Numbered from the stretch's first letter, positions 1 to 8,538 are shown. The stretch is 20,256 nucleotides of DNA from Syntrophomonadaceae bacterium (GCA_012840625.1 DUSB01000204.1:1-20256), one strand, 5' to 3'. Translations and numbers: made by a program. The notes: a model not told the origin generated them from the letters alone.

Positions 1-1756
1 CCACACCCTTTTTAAAAGCAAGGGAAGCGGCAATTTTAAAAGCCATTTCATTAGAATCTACTGGATGGTATGAACCATCAAATAAAGTGGCTTTTACATT
101 AACTACCGGATATCCTTTCACTACACCTTCTTCTAAAGCCTGCATAATACCCGTTTTGATGGCGGCATGGTATTCTTTCGGTACTGCTCCACCAACAACA
201 CGGCTCTCAAATTCAAAGCCTTCTTCATGAGGTTCTAACCTGATAATAAGATGTGCATATTGCCCTTTACCACCGGTTTGTTTAATATAGCGAGTTTCAT
301 GCTCTGCTGCCCGGGTAATGGTTTCTTTAAAGGCTACTTCAGGCTGCCCAATATTGATACCAACACCAAATTCTTTAGCTAGACGCTCGGTAATAACTTC
401 TAAATGCAGCTCCCCCATGCCTGCCAGAAGAGTCTGACCGGTCTCGCTATTATAGGAAATCTTAAAGGTTGGGTCTTCTGAGGCTATTTTGTTCAGGGCA
501 TCAGACAGTTTATCTTGATCTGATTGCGTCCTGGGTTCAATAGCAATCTGAATAACCGGTTCTGGAAATTCAATGGATTCCAGTAAAACCGGACGAGCTT
601 CATCACAGATGGTATCACCGGTAGCAACATCTTTAAATCCTATAAAAGCCACAATATCTCCGGCATAGACCTCATCCATTTCTTCACGGTGATTGGCATG
701 AATTTTTACCAGACGCCCTACCCGCTCTTTTTTTCCTTTGGTGCTGTTGTATACATAAGACCCTGCTTTTACACTACCCGAATAGATGCGAGCAAAAGCC
801 AGATTCCCCACATGTCGATCCGAGATAATTTTGAAGATCAAGGCAGAAAAATAATCTGTACTTTCAGGGGTTATTTCTATTTCTTCCCCATCTATCAGAC
901 TGCGAGCTGTTATAGGTGGCATCTCTAATGGTGATGGCATATAATCTACAATTGCATCCAGCAGTGTCTGTACCCCAATATTACGATAGGAACTTCCGCA
1001 AATAACGGGTACCATTGAACCATCAATGGTATTTTTACGAATGATCTTTATGATCAGATCTTCAGGAATCTCTTTATCTTCATAGTACAATTCCAGCATT
1101 TCTTCATCGGTTTCAGCTAGGCTTTCAATCATTTCAAGATGCCATTTTTCAGCTTCCGCCTTATAATGGTCTGGTATCTCGGTTTCAATGACTTCATTAC
1201 CCAGCTTACCGGTGAATTGTTCATATTTCATATCAATAAGATTAATAATCCCCACAAAGGATTCTTTTTCAAATACTGGTATGGTGGTTACCAGAGGGTT
1301 GGCACCCAGACGGCCACGTATTTGTTCTAATACCATACTAAAATTGGCACCAACAGTGTCCATTTTATTTATATAAGCAATACGGGGCACATGATATTTA
1401 TCTGCCTGTCTCCATACCGTTTCAGATTGCGGTTCAACACCACCTTTAGCGCAAAATATAACTACAGCGCCATCCAGGATACGCAAACTTCTTTCCACTT
1501 CTGCCGTAAAATCCACATGCCCCGGCGTGTCGATGATATTGATAGCAGTATCTTTCCATACGCACTTGGTAGCGGCAGAAGCAACAGTGATGCCACGTTT
1601 TCTCTCCACATCCAGGAAATCCATGACACTTTTTCCATCATGGGTCTCCCCCATTTTATGGGTTAATCCTGTATAGTAAAGTATTCGTTCTGAAGTGGTT
1701 GTTTTACCCGCATCAATATGAGCAATAATGCCAATATTTCTTAATTTATTCAGCAT
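1..1756 (-). CDS. fusA: Elongation factor G family protein (5' part, runs off the left edge)
   Basis: This is a translational GTPase of the EF-G family, which moves tRNA and mRNA through the ribosome. About 585 codons are present out of roughly 690; domain V and the end of domain IV lie outside the window. Seen directly: P-loop AHIDAGKT (residues 12-19), RGIT switch I, DTPGH and NKMD of the G domain, then the EF-G domain II to IV order, ending near MAFKIAAS. The ATG at 1754-1756 follows a strong SD (GGGAGGAG). The gene is not next to rpsL, rpsG or tuf on the visible side, and it reads MDFLDVERKRGIT where ordinary EF-G usually reads MDWMEQEQERGIT. I infer that it may be a second EF-G (EF-G2 type) rather than the str-operon copy. 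Membership of the family is certain; paralogue status is not. Confidence 0.93.
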   Translation of the reverse strand, partial: MLNKLRNIGIIAHIDAGKTTTSERILYYTGLTHKMGETHDGKSVMDFLDVERKRGITVASAATKCVWKDTAINIIDTPGHVDFTAEVERSLRILDGAVVIFCAKGGVEPQSETVWRQADKYHVPRIAYINKMDTVGANFSMVLEQIRGRLGANPLVTTIPVFEKESFVGIINLIDMKYEQFTGKLGNEVIETEIPDHYKAEAEKWHLEMIESLAETDEEMLELYYEDKEIPEDLIIKIIRKNTIDGSMVPVICGSSYRNIGVQTLLDAIVDYMPSPLEMPPITARSLIDGEEIEITPESTDYFSALIFKIISDRHVGNLAFARIYSGSVKAGSYVYNSTKGKKERVGRLVKIHANHREEMDEVYAGDIVAFIGFKDVATGDTICDEARPVLLESIEFPEPVIQIAIEPRTQSDQDKLSDALNKIASEDPTFKISYNSETGQTLLAGMGELHLEVITERLAKEFGVGINIGQPEVAFKETITRAAEHETRYIKQTGGKGQYAHLIIRLEPHEEGFEFESRVVGGAVPKEYHAAIKTGIMQALEEGVVKGYPVVNVKATLFDGSYHPVDSNEMAFKIAASLAFKKGV

Positions 1757-1852
1757 ATTCTGTCACTCCTCCCAGGATAAAAAACAAAATAACGGCTTCC
1801 ACGCCGTTTAAACAAATGCCTACCGCGGCTATTAAAGGACACCCAAAAATAA

Positions 1853-1881
1853 ATGATATTTGCTTTTCAGACATTTGTCAA
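1853..1881 (-). promoter_or_regulatory. Sigma-A type promoter of the EF-G gene
   Basis: On the minus strand the sequence reads TTGACA (1876-1881), a 17-nt spacer, then TATCAT (1853-1858). This is close to the consensus and points at the EF-G gene, leaving a leader of about 90 nt. The leader carries a small hairpin, AACGGC/GCCGTT, around 1792-1807. Confidence 0.75.
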
Positions 1882-1933
1882 GCCTTTTAGGAATCTCATT
1901 GAGAAAACAAGCCGCTTTATTTATGGATACTCC

Positions 1934-1983
1934 TGTCCACAAAAAGAAGCGCCTGAGTTTGCAGGCGCTTCTTTTTGTGGACA
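1934..1983. terminator. Long perfect hairpin terminator behind the crotonase gene
   Basis: A perfect 22-bp inverted repeat (1934-1955 and 1962-1983) with a 6-nt loop AGTTTG. In the minus direction the GC core GAAGCGCCTG pairs and is followed by CTTTTTG, as expected for a rho-independent terminator of the crotonase gene that ends at 1997. Because the stem is symmetric, it could also act on the plus strand. Confidence 0.8.
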
Positions 1984-1996
1984 ATGTTTAAAAGTT

Positions 1997-2779
1997 TTAG
2001 CGGCCTTTAAACTCTGGTTTTCTTTTTTCAAAAAATGCCCTGATGGCTTCGTTTTGATCTTCTGTTCCACAGCAAAAGGTGGATTGAGCCTGTTCAAACA
2101 ATAAACTTGCACCTACGCTGCTTTCGTTGGCCAGATTAATTCCTTTTTTGGCAAAGCGCATGGCCACTGGTGGTAAATTGGCCATTCTATGTGCTAGTTT
2201 CATGGCGCGTTCATTAAGCTTTTCATGTGGAACCATTATTTCTACTAGGCCTATGCGTAAGGCTTCTTCAGCGTCGATCTCATCACAAGCCATAATAAGA
2301 CGCTTGGCCTGGCCAATCCCTACCAGGTGGGTCAGACGAGTTGTTCCGCCCATATCCGGCGAAAGGCCAAAACGAACTTCAGGAATGGAAAACCGTGCAT
2401 TATCTGCAGCAATGCGGATATCACATCCTAAGATAAGTTCGGTAGCCGATCCATAACATAATCCGTTAATTGCTGCAATAACAGGAATAGGAAGTTCCTG
2501 AAAACGACCATAAAGAGTCTGCAGCCAAACCAGATTATCCATAATAAACTGTGAGCTTACATTTTCTAGATAGTTAAGATCTATCCCGGCTGAAAAATGA
2601 TCACCTTCGGATTTAATGACAACGGCACGTAAGGTTTTATCTTGATCAATAAGATCCTGAATTTCATCTAATTCTTCAAGAAAGCCCTTGCCAACTAGGT
2701 TTAATCCTTTGGTATCGCAAAGGGAAATAACTCCCACATTTCCATCCCGCTCGAAAGACAGGTACTGCCCGTAACTCAT
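1997..2779 (-). CDS. Enoyl-CoA hydratase/isomerase (crotonase) family protein
   Basis: A 260-residue crotonase-fold protein, the usual size. These cytoplasmic enzymes hydrate, isomerise or otherwise transform acyl-CoA thioesters through an oxyanion hole. Seen: the first oxyanion segment FSAGIDL (about residues 62-68), the second segment NGLCYGSATEL (about 105-115), and PEVRFGLSPDMGG (about 133-145). The two glutamates that act as catalytic acid and base in rat crotonase (Glu144 and Glu164) appear conserved here in the TEL and IPE motifs, so hydratase activity is plausible. The usual GGG of the second segment is GSA. The ATG at 2779 has SD GGGAGGT. It stands alone with its own promoter and terminator. 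The true substrate cannot be told from sequence; beta-oxidation or butyrate metabolism is an inference. Confidence 0.9.
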   Translation of the reverse strand: MSYGQYLSFERDGNVGVISLCDTKGLNLVGKGFLEELDEIQDLIDQDKTLRAVVIKSEGDHFSAGIDLNYLENVSSQFIMDNLVWLQTLYGRFQELPIPVIAAINGLCYGSATELILGCDIRIAADNARFSIPEVRFGLSPDMGGTTRLTHLVGIGQAKRLIMACDEIDAEEALRIGLVEIMVPHEKLNERAMKLAHRMANLPPVAMRFAKKGINLANESSVGASLLFEQAQSTFCCGTEDQNEAIRAFFEKRKPEFKGR

Positions 2780-2826
2780 AATTTAACCTCCCATATTCTT
2801 TATATTTGTGCTATTATCTTAGATTA

Positions 2827-2855
2827 AATATACTTTGAACACATATAGTTGTCAA
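2827..2855 (-). promoter_or_regulatory. Sigma-A type promoter of the crotonase gene
   Basis: Minus strand: TTGACA (2850-2855), 17-nt spacer, TATATT (2827-2832). It lies about 50 nt upstream of the ATG at 2779, in the short gap after the cysteine hydrolase gene, so the crotonase gene can be transcribed independently of its upstream neighbour. Confidence 0.75.
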
Positions 2856-2920
2856 ACCAAAATCATACATATAAAATGTTTGCTCCCGAACCCCAGTTTT
2901 CATTATGTGCCTTATATGAC

Positions 2921-3469
2921 TTATTTTACCAGGGGAGAAATAACCTTAAAATCTGGTGTTCCAGCTTTTTTAAGCAGATCGAAAATCACGATCTCTGCCG
3001 TGGTAGTAACTGCACCCATTTCCTTCATGTACTCCAGCCCTGTTTCGTGATCCTCATCAAAGCGTGAACAGCATGCATCTCTGACCAGATGAACATTATA
3101 TCCCCTTGCCAATAGATCGCGCACCGTCTGCAGCACACATATATGCGTTTCACTACCGGCAACAAGGATCGTTTTTTGCGGCAGATCTTTTAACACTTCA
3201 TTTAATGACTCGGTACAAGCCGAAAAGCTTGTTTTTTCAATTGTGAAACATTCAGGAAGATGCTCTTTGATTTCCACTACCGTAGGTCCCAAACCTTTAG
3301 GATACTGTTCAGTTACAATAACAGGCATTTTCAATTGCCTAGCGGTATTGATAAGAAGATTGGTTTTTTTATAGACCTTTTCCCTTTCTTTCATAGCCTT
3401 CATTAATTTTTCTTGTAGATCAATTACCAGCAGCAGTGTATCTTCCTTTTCTAATTTATATTTGGTCAT
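2921..3469 (-). CDS. Isochorismatase-family cysteine hydrolase
   Basis: A cytoplasmic alpha/beta hydrolase of the isochorismatase-like superfamily (nicotinamidases, YcaC-type and isochorismatase proteins). Counting from the ATG at 3469 (182 aa) the presumed catalytic triad is Asp17 (VIDLQ), Lys79 (IEKTSF) and Cys111 (THICV), with the usual SETH turn just before the cysteine. Two starts are possible: 3499 (192 aa, GAGG 10 nt upstream) and 3469 (GAAGGG 10 nt upstream). I prefer 3469 because the conserved fold begins shortly after it. The protein lacks the extra carrier domain of siderophore isochorismatases, and no siderophore or NAD genes are next to it, so the substrate is unknown. No convincing promoter was found for it. 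Confidence 0.88.
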   Translation of the reverse strand: MTKYKLEKEDTLLLVIDLQEKLMKAMKEREKVYKKTNLLINTARQLKMPVIVTEQYPKGLGPTVVEIKEHLPECFTIEKTSFSACTESLNEVLKDLPQKTILVAGSETHICVLQTVRDLLARGYNVHLVRDACCSRFDEDHETGLEYMKEMGAVTTTAEIVIFDLLKKAGTPDFKVISPLVK

Positions 3470-3667
3470 AGTATTCAATCCCTTCTGTATCATGATCACT
3501 AAGCCTCAGTTTATCATGGACAGCGAGATTCCGAAACATACTGCCTATTTATACTTATTTTGAAACGTTTATTACGAATATTTTAACTATTGCAATAATT
3601 CCCACAATATGTTAGATTGTATTCAAGCACCTCCTGCCTCCTTCGTTCATAATCTTATATCCCCTTT

Positions 3668-3690
3668 AAACCCTTTCATGGGTTTTTTTT
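3668..3690 (+). terminator. Rho-independent terminator upstream of the CapA-like gene
   Basis: AAACCC (3668-3673), loop TTTCAT, GGGTTT (3680-3685), running into eight T residues. It is directional: the minus strand has no T tract. No plus-strand gene lies before it, so it either ends a small transcript from the gap or insulates the downstream gene. Confidence 0.6.
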
Positions 3691-3730
3691 GTTTATTTTG
3701 ATGGCAATGATAGTCAGCAGCCATATTAAG

Positions 3731-3739
3731 TGGTAAAAT
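3731..3739 (+). promoter_or_regulatory. Extended -10 promoter of the CapA-like gene
   Basis: TGGTAAAAT fits the extended -10 pattern TGnTATAAT with one mismatch. No good -35 is visible. It would start transcription about 28 nt before the TTG start codon, after the upstream terminator. Confidence 0.4.
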
Positions 3740-3773
3740 TGTCCAGATAACATAATGGTCTGGAGGTTTGCTG

Positions 3774-4928
3774 TTGAAGCGCTTTTTCATCATTTTGGGC
3801 AGTTTAATTATGGCTTTGCTTATAAGCTATACCCTTTTCGTATATCAAATGGACAGGCATTCCGATCCCCAAACTGTTCCCGAGGAAAAGAAAATAGTAC
3901 ACTTGGCGGCTACAGGGGATATTTTAATGCATAACATGGTCATTGATTCCGGTCGTCTCTCAACAGGCTACCATTATGACCATCTATTCTTACCGATCAA
4001 ACACATTCTTAAGGATGCAGACTATGCTTCTGTTTGTTTGGAGGCAGCCCTGGCAGGTCCGGAAAGTGGGTACACTGGTTATCCAGCTTTTAATGCCCCT
4101 GATGAAACAGCAGCAGCATTAAAAAATAGCGGTTTTGGACTAATCGCTACTGCCAGTAATCATTCACTAGACCGAGGATATAAAGGGGCGCTGCGAACAA
4201 TCAAAATACTTAATGAGGCTGGTTTGGATACAGTGGGTACTTATGCTGGCTGGCCCCAACAAAAAAACGGAGCGCTGATTAAAGACATTGATGGGGTCAA
4301 AATAGGATACCTTGCTTATACATACAGCACAAATGGCCTTCCAGTACCGGAAGGCCATGAATACCTGGTAAATTACCTGGATCAAGAAACCGTATTAGCG
4401 GATATAAAACGCACCCGCCCCCAGGTAGATGTATTAATTCTTATTCTTCACTGGGGTGTGGAATACAGCCCGTATCCAACTGAGCAGCAACAAAAAATGG
4501 CTGCCATATTTTTTGCTCATGGGGCTGATGCCATTTTAGGCAGTCACCCTCATGTCTTGCAGCCCTATGAAATCATGATGATAAACGGCAAAAAGCATTT
4601 TGTCATTTATTCAATGGGTAACTCAGTAGGTAATCAGCGTGGTCTGGAACGTAATAGCGGTGTCATTGTTGAACTATTCTTTGAAAAAGATTTTTCGTCT
4701 GCACAAACGGTTCTAAGTGATTTTCGCCTAACTCCCACTTACTGTCATACTTACCAGGCCCAGGGCAAAAGGTGTTTTCGTATGATCCCCATCGAGGAAA
4801 CCATCATTGCCATCGAAAAGGGAGAGGAACCGTATCTGCAGCGGCAGGACCTGCCTTTGCTTAAAAACATTCTAAAGGTATCCACCCAACATCTAAACAG
4901 TCTGGAAAAGACAAATACCCAATCATAA
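3774..4928 (+). CDS. CapA-family (PGA_cap) membrane-anchored metallophosphatase-like protein
   Basis: A CapA/PgsA-type protein with a calcineurin-like metallophosphoesterase fold, a family linked to poly-gamma-glutamate capsule and other envelope functions. The N-terminus is a signal anchor (basic KRFF followed by about 18 hydrophobic residues), so the catalytic part should face outward. Motifs in order: GDILMH, CLEAAL, SNHSLDRG, HWGVEYS, GSHPHV and YSMGN, matching the metal-site pattern of the family. Length of about 384 aa is normal. Start choice: an open frame begins with TTG at 3768, but the SD GGAGG (3762-3766) lies only 1 nt before it. TTG at 3774 is 7 nt from the SD and is preferred. 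No pgsB, pgsC or glutamate ligase genes flank it, so a role in a polyglutamate capsule is not supported by context. Confidence 0.88.
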   Translation: MKRFFIILGSLIMALLISYTLFVYQMDRHSDPQTVPEEKKIVHLAATGDILMHNMVIDSGRLSTGYHYDHLFLPIKHILKDADYASVCLEAALAGPESGYTGYPAFNAPDETAAALKNSGFGLIATASNHSLDRGYKGALRTIKILNEAGLDTVGTYAGWPQQKNGALIKDIDGVKIGYLAYTYSTNGLPVPEGHEYLVNYLDQETVLADIKRTRPQVDVLILILHWGVEYSPYPTEQQQKMAAIFFAHGADAILGSHPHVLQPYEIMMINGKKHFVIYSMGNSVGNQRGLERNSGVIVELFFEKDFSSAQTVLSDFRLTPTYCHTYQAQGKRCFRMIPIEETIIAIEKGEEPYLQRQDLPLLKNILKVSTQHLNSLEKTNTQS

Positions 4929-4972
4929 ATAAGCTGGGTATAAAATATATACCTATCGGTTCTAGTTCCTGT

Positions 4973-4987
4973 CCCCCATAGAGGGGG
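4973..4987. other. Small hairpin between convergent genes
   Basis: CCCCC (4973-4977), loop ATAGA, GGGGG (4983-4987) lies between the stop of the CapA-like gene and the stop of the sensor kinase gene. There is no T tract on either side, so terminator function is uncertain. Confidence 0.3.
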
Positions 4988-5002
4988 TACCACTGGATAT
5001 GG

Positions 5003-8000
5003 TTAATTAATAGATTCTAATGCAATATTTTCTTCATGATCAGCATGGTCAGCCACTTGAAAGATAACCGAAAAGGTACTTCCATCTGGTCCGGTCTGAA
5101 CATCTATCCTGGCATGGTGGCGAGCAGCAATGCTGTAGCAGATAGCTAAACCCAGACCGGTACCTGTTTCTTTGGTGGTAAAAAAGGGAGTGCCGATCTT
5201 CTCTAATAATTCAGGATCTATACCATGCCCCTGATCCTCAACAGAAAGCCATACCTCGTCTCCCTTGGTGCAGGTATGAATGGTCAGGCATCCACCAGCT
5301 TCCATGGCTTCCAAACCATTCTTCGATAAATTAAGAATCAACTGGCGTATTTCTTTCGGATCGACCAGGATCATGGGAGTCTCCTGCAGGTTAAGCTCCA
5401 CCTGTTTGTCACTTTTAATGGCATTTGCTGTTATCAGCGGATAGATAGCCTGGACAACCTGATTAAGATCTTGCTTGGTACGATAGACAGCTTTGTCTTT
5501 AGCCAGAGATAAAAATTCGCTGATGATTTCATTGGCCCCATCCAGTTCTTCAATCATCAAATCAAAATATTCATGGTAATCTGCCATATCCTCGTTATCC
5601 TGGAGAATCTGCAAAAACCCACGTACTGTAGTCATGGGATTTCTAATTTCATGTCCCAGACTGGCTGCCATTTCGCCAACTGCTCTCAGACGATCCAGGC
5701 GGGCAATTTCATTTTCCATTTGCCTGCGTTCGGTGATATCTCTGGTGCCAAAAACAGCACCGCTTAACTTTCCTTCTTCGGAGTAGAACGCCTTACCTAC
5801 AGTCTCCAATGTACAGTAGGTGCCATCTTTACGGCGATAGCGATAGTCAGTTTTATAGAATGAACCGGTTTTTAAAGCCATCCAAAAGTTATTCTTTACT
5901 TTTTGCATATCATCCGGGTGAACAAAGTCATAAAACGTGTTTCCCAGCAGCTCTTCCGGTGCATAGCCTAAAATATTTTCATGAGAAGGACTAACATATT
6001 CAAAAATTCCATCTACATCAATTTGGCTGATCATATCTACCATGTTTTCTGTAATACGACGCAGATGAGCTTCGCTTTCCTTAAGGGCTTTTTCCGCTTT
6101 CTTCTGCTCGGAAATATCCTGTACCTGAACCAGATATCCTCCTTTTGCTTCCCCCTCATGAAAGTTCAAAGGGCTGATGCAACAATAAAGATAACAAAGG
6201 CCTGACTTATCTGTATGAAAAAGTTCTTTATGCGTAACCCATTCATGATTAAACGCAAAATCAAAATATAAGGTTTTACCCTGCTGTAAATCATCCTGTA
6301 TTTCGACAGAGAAAATATTAGAATTAAATAGAGATATAGACTTTACTTCTTCGATATCATCAATTCCAAAGATATCCTTGCAGGCTAGGTTAATGTCTAC
6401 CAAACATCCATCACTATCAAAAAGGGCGATGCCAATCGGGGATTGCGAAAATATATTTCGAAAGCGCTCTTCGCTGATACGCAGGGCCTGTTCAGCATGC
6501 TTGCGGGCGGTAATATCCAGAACAGTTCCCACTACCCCAATGAAATCCCCGTTGGTATTAGCAATAGGAGCTTTATTAAAAATCACATCATGCCTGATAC
6601 CGTCAGCATATTGAAACTCCCAATCATAGCACTGTATCCCCGAGGTGCTCAGTAGCGTTAAATCCATTTCCCGATACTTATCAGCCAAATCTCGGGGTAG
6701 CACGGCATAAAGTGACTGACCGATAATATCATTGCGGCTGAGCCCCAGCGCTTCTTCAAAAGCCTTATTGCAGTACTTAAACCTTCCCTCTGTATCCCGA
6801 TAAAAAGCAGGAGTAGGTATACTATCAATAAAATTTTGCAGGAAATAGAGCTGTTCCTGCAACTGGTTCTCCAAGGTTTTTAGCCTAGTTATATCAAAGG
6901 TTAGAACAGCAAACTTCCAGGGCTCCGGGCTGAAAACAATGACTTCAAAATACCTATCCTGGCTTGTTTCATGATAGAGGAAATTTAGGGCTTCACTACC
7001 CAGAGCAACCCTGCCAAAGTATTTTATCCAATAATCACGTAAGTCTTCATTAACCTCGGTGGCTGTTTTTCCTATGATCTTTTCACGCATAAAACCTGTA
7101 TTTTCTTCAAAGGCTGGATTGACTTCCAAAAAGGTAAAATCAATTGGTTTTTGCTGCTCATCACAGATGATTTCACATAATATAAAACCTTCATGCATAG
7201 AGGTAAACAGCGCCCGAAAAAGCCTTTCACTATCACGAATGGCTTTTTCGTTACGTTTGCGGACGGTAATATCATTTATAAAAGAACAATAATATTTGGT
7301 CCCAACAGGATTGTGCACCTGGTGTACAAACTCTTCCGTGGGGATCTGACTGCCATCTTTACGGATTAGAATCCGTTCGAAATGCTGTGATTCCCCTGTA
7401 TGATATAATTCTTCCAGGTGTTTTTGCACCATGGTATTTTGAATCGCCGGGTACAGATCATCCATCCAGTTTAGCTGTCGCAGCTCTTCAAGCGTATAAC
7501 CAGTTAGTTCGCAGAAAGCATTATTGCAGGTAAGGATTTTACCGTCCAGTGCACTGGCCACAAAAGGCTGCGAAGAACGCTGCAGAACATCAGCAAGGAA
7601 ACCCATACGGCTCCCATAAAGTCTTTCCCGCTCAATATTATTAAACCATTCATCCAGCTGATAATTATCACGATCTTCACTTAGTAGAATTTCAGGGGGA
7701 ATGTAATAACTATTAATATAGAGTCTATTATTACGAATCAAATAAGGGTAAGCGGTTAGAATTTCACGCAGAGATCTGGCATTAAACTCATGCCGATTAT
7801 AACTCCCTATGATGATACACGGATAAAACTTCATAAAATCACGGTTAAAGCTTGCTACATAATCCTGCAGAGAGAAAGGATCAAACTCTCTGGCCCAGCA
7901 CATTTCATCCATAACCCGGATGGCTTTGTAGCCGACGGCGGTGGTTTGAAAGCTTTCTTGTTTTAAATAATCGATCATACTACTTACAGCATTTTCCTCA

Positions 8001-8275
8001 TTAGTAATGGGGGAATCAGTGAATAAGAGCTGGCCTTGATTTTCGTATTTTTCAACATCCATATGATTGCCCAGCAGGCTGCGTACTTTATCAAAGTTTT
8101 CTTTCCTGCCCAGATAAATACATCGATGATTGCTTTCAATACCTTGTCTAAAGTAGGGAACAATGACCTCTATCCATTCCTGCATACGGTCATAAATAAA
8201 GCACAGGTGATCATGTGGTTGAACATTTCTTAAAGCCTGGTCAATATCAACAACATCCAGTTTTTCTGATAGCAT
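5003..8275 (-). CDS. Cytoplasmic MEDS-PASx5 sensor histidine kinase
   Basis: A 1090-residue soluble histidine kinase with no membrane segment. Domains in order, numbered from the preferred start: MEDS (DcmR-like sensory) domain at about 10-200, with HDHLCFIYD near its start; five PAS/PAC units at about 222-340, 346-465, 475-592, 595-728 and 731-850, several ending in DIT-type PAC motifs; a HisKA box GHEIRNPMTTVRGFLQ with phospho-His875; an N box NLSKNGLEAM; and ATP lid motifs DQGHGI and GTGLGL. The phosphotransfer box resembles that of Bacillus sporulation kinases (KinA type), so feeding an Spo0F-like phosphorelay is a reasonable guess. No response regulator is adjacent. An in-frame GTG at 8302 lacks an SD; the ATG at 8275 follows GGGGTGAG and is preferred. 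MEDS domains are reported in proteins sensing C1 or hydrocarbon compounds; the ligand here is unknown. Confidence 0.92.
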   Translation of the reverse strand: MLSEKLDVVDIDQALRNVQPHDHLCFIYDRMQEWIEVIVPYFRQGIESNHRCIYLGRKENFDKVRSLLGNHMDVEKYENQGQLLFTDSPITNEENAVSSMIDYLKQESFQTTAVGYKAIRVMDEMCWAREFDPFSLQDYVASFNRDFMKFYPCIIIGSYNRHEFNARSLREILTAYPYLIRNNRLYINSYYIPPEILLSEDRDNYQLDEWFNNIERERLYGSRMGFLADVLQRSSQPFVASALDGKILTCNNAFCELTGYTLEELRQLNWMDDLYPAIQNTMVQKHLEELYHTGESQHFERILIRKDGSQIPTEEFVHQVHNPVGTKYYCSFINDITVRKRNEKAIRDSERLFRALFTSMHEGFILCEIICDEQQKPIDFTFLEVNPAFEENTGFMREKIIGKTATEVNEDLRDYWIKYFGRVALGSEALNFLYHETSQDRYFEVIVFSPEPWKFAVLTFDITRLKTLENQLQEQLYFLQNFIDSIPTPAFYRDTEGRFKYCNKAFEEALGLSRNDIIGQSLYAVLPRDLADKYREMDLTLLSTSGIQCYDWEFQYADGIRHDVIFNKAPIANTNGDFIGVVGTVLDITARKHAEQALRISEERFRNIFSQSPIGIALFDSDGCLVDINLACKDIFGIDDIEEVKSISLFNSNIFSVEIQDDLQQGKTLYFDFAFNHEWVTHKELFHTDKSGLCYLYCCISPLNFHEGEAKGGYLVQVQDISEQKKAEKALKESEAHLRRITENMVDMISQIDVDGIFEYVSPSHENILGYAPEELLGNTFYDFVHPDDMQKVKNNFWMALKTGSFYKTDYRYRRKDGTYCTLETVGKAFYSEEGKLSGAVFGTRDITERRQMENEIARLDRLRAVGEMAASLGHEIRNPMTTVRGFLQILQDNEDMADYHEYFDLMIEELDGANEIISEFLSLAKDKAVYRTKQDLNQVVQAIYPLITANAIKSDKQVELNLQETPMILVDPKEIRQLILNLSKNGLEAMEAGGCLTIHTCTKGDEVWLSVEDQGHGIDPELLEKIGTPFFTTKETGTGLGLAICYSIAARHHARIDVQTGPDGSTFSVIFQVADHADHEENIALESIN

Positions 8276-8309
8276 TCCTTTCTCACCCCACGTTTTTGCC
8301 ACTGTACTT

Positions 8310-8337
8310 ATTACACATTTTAACTTAACTATGTAAA
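8310..8337 (-). promoter_or_regulatory. Probable promoter of the sensor kinase gene
   Basis: Minus strand: TTTACA (8332-8337), 16-nt spacer, TGTAAT (8310-8315), five of six matches in each box. It would give a leader of about 30 nt before the ATG at 8275, which supports that start. Confidence 0.5.
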
Positions 8338-8387
8338 GTTCGCTACGTTTCTACAAACATATTTTAAGAGGCAAATATTATCACATT

Positions 8388-8423
8388 AAAAAGCTCATGC
8401 CTGGCTTAAAGCATGAGCTTTTT
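8388..8423. terminator. Terminator of the tRNA-Ala gene
   Basis: A 13-bp perfect stem (8388-8400 and 8411-8423) with a 10-nt loop. The arms begin with five A and end with five T, so it can work in both directions. It lies 8 nt after the 3' end of the tRNA-Ala gene on the minus strand. Confidence 0.8.
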
Positions 8424-8431
8424 ATATCTAT

Positions 8432-8507
8432 TGGTGGAGACGATGGGATTCGAACCCACGACCCCCTCGTTGCGAACGAGGTGCTCTCCCAGCTGAGCCA
8501 CGTCCCC
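8432..8507 (-). tRNA. tRNA-Ala (anticodon CGC)
   Basis: The 76-nt minus-strand cloverleaf begins GGGGACG and ends CGTCTCC-A-CCA, with CCA encoded. The anticodon stem CCTCG/CGAGG encloses the loop TTCGCAA, giving anticodon CGC, which reads GCG (Ala). The acceptor stem contains the G3:U70 pair, the alanine identity element. The T arm contains GTTCGAATC. CGC is the less common alanine anticodon and serves the GCG codon only. Confidence 0.96.
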
Positions 8508-8518
8508 ATGACATTTTC

Positions 8519-8527
8519 ATTATACCA
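8519..8527 (-). promoter_or_regulatory. Extended -10 promoter of tRNA-Ala
   Basis: The minus strand reads TGGTATAAT, a perfect extended -10 (TGnTATAAT), about 11 nt before the mature 5' end of the tRNA. No consensus -35 is present at the right distance; that region is instead occupied by one arm of an inverted repeat. Confidence 0.65.
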
Positions 8528-8538
8528 TAGAGAAAACC

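Larger units (their letters stand above)
3500..3773. other. Divergent intergenic region with a terminator-like hairpin
   Basis: This gap separates the cysteine hydrolase (-) from the CapA-like gene (+). The plus strand holds a C/U-rich stretch, CACCTCCTGCCTCCTTCG (3629-3646), followed by a hairpin plus T8 (3668-3690), then an extended -10 element just before the CapA-like gene. The C/U stretch is the complement of SD sequences. No good promoter was found for a plus-strand transcript that would end at this terminator; TTGCAA at 3589-3594 is only a weak candidate -35. Confidence 0.4.

Noticed and set aside
4957..4990. CGGTTCTAGTTCCTGTCCCCC and hairpin as a second REP element
   Set aside because: It shares only a CTGTCCCC core with the palindrome at 17653-17688; the arms and spacing differ, so it was not called a repeat copy.
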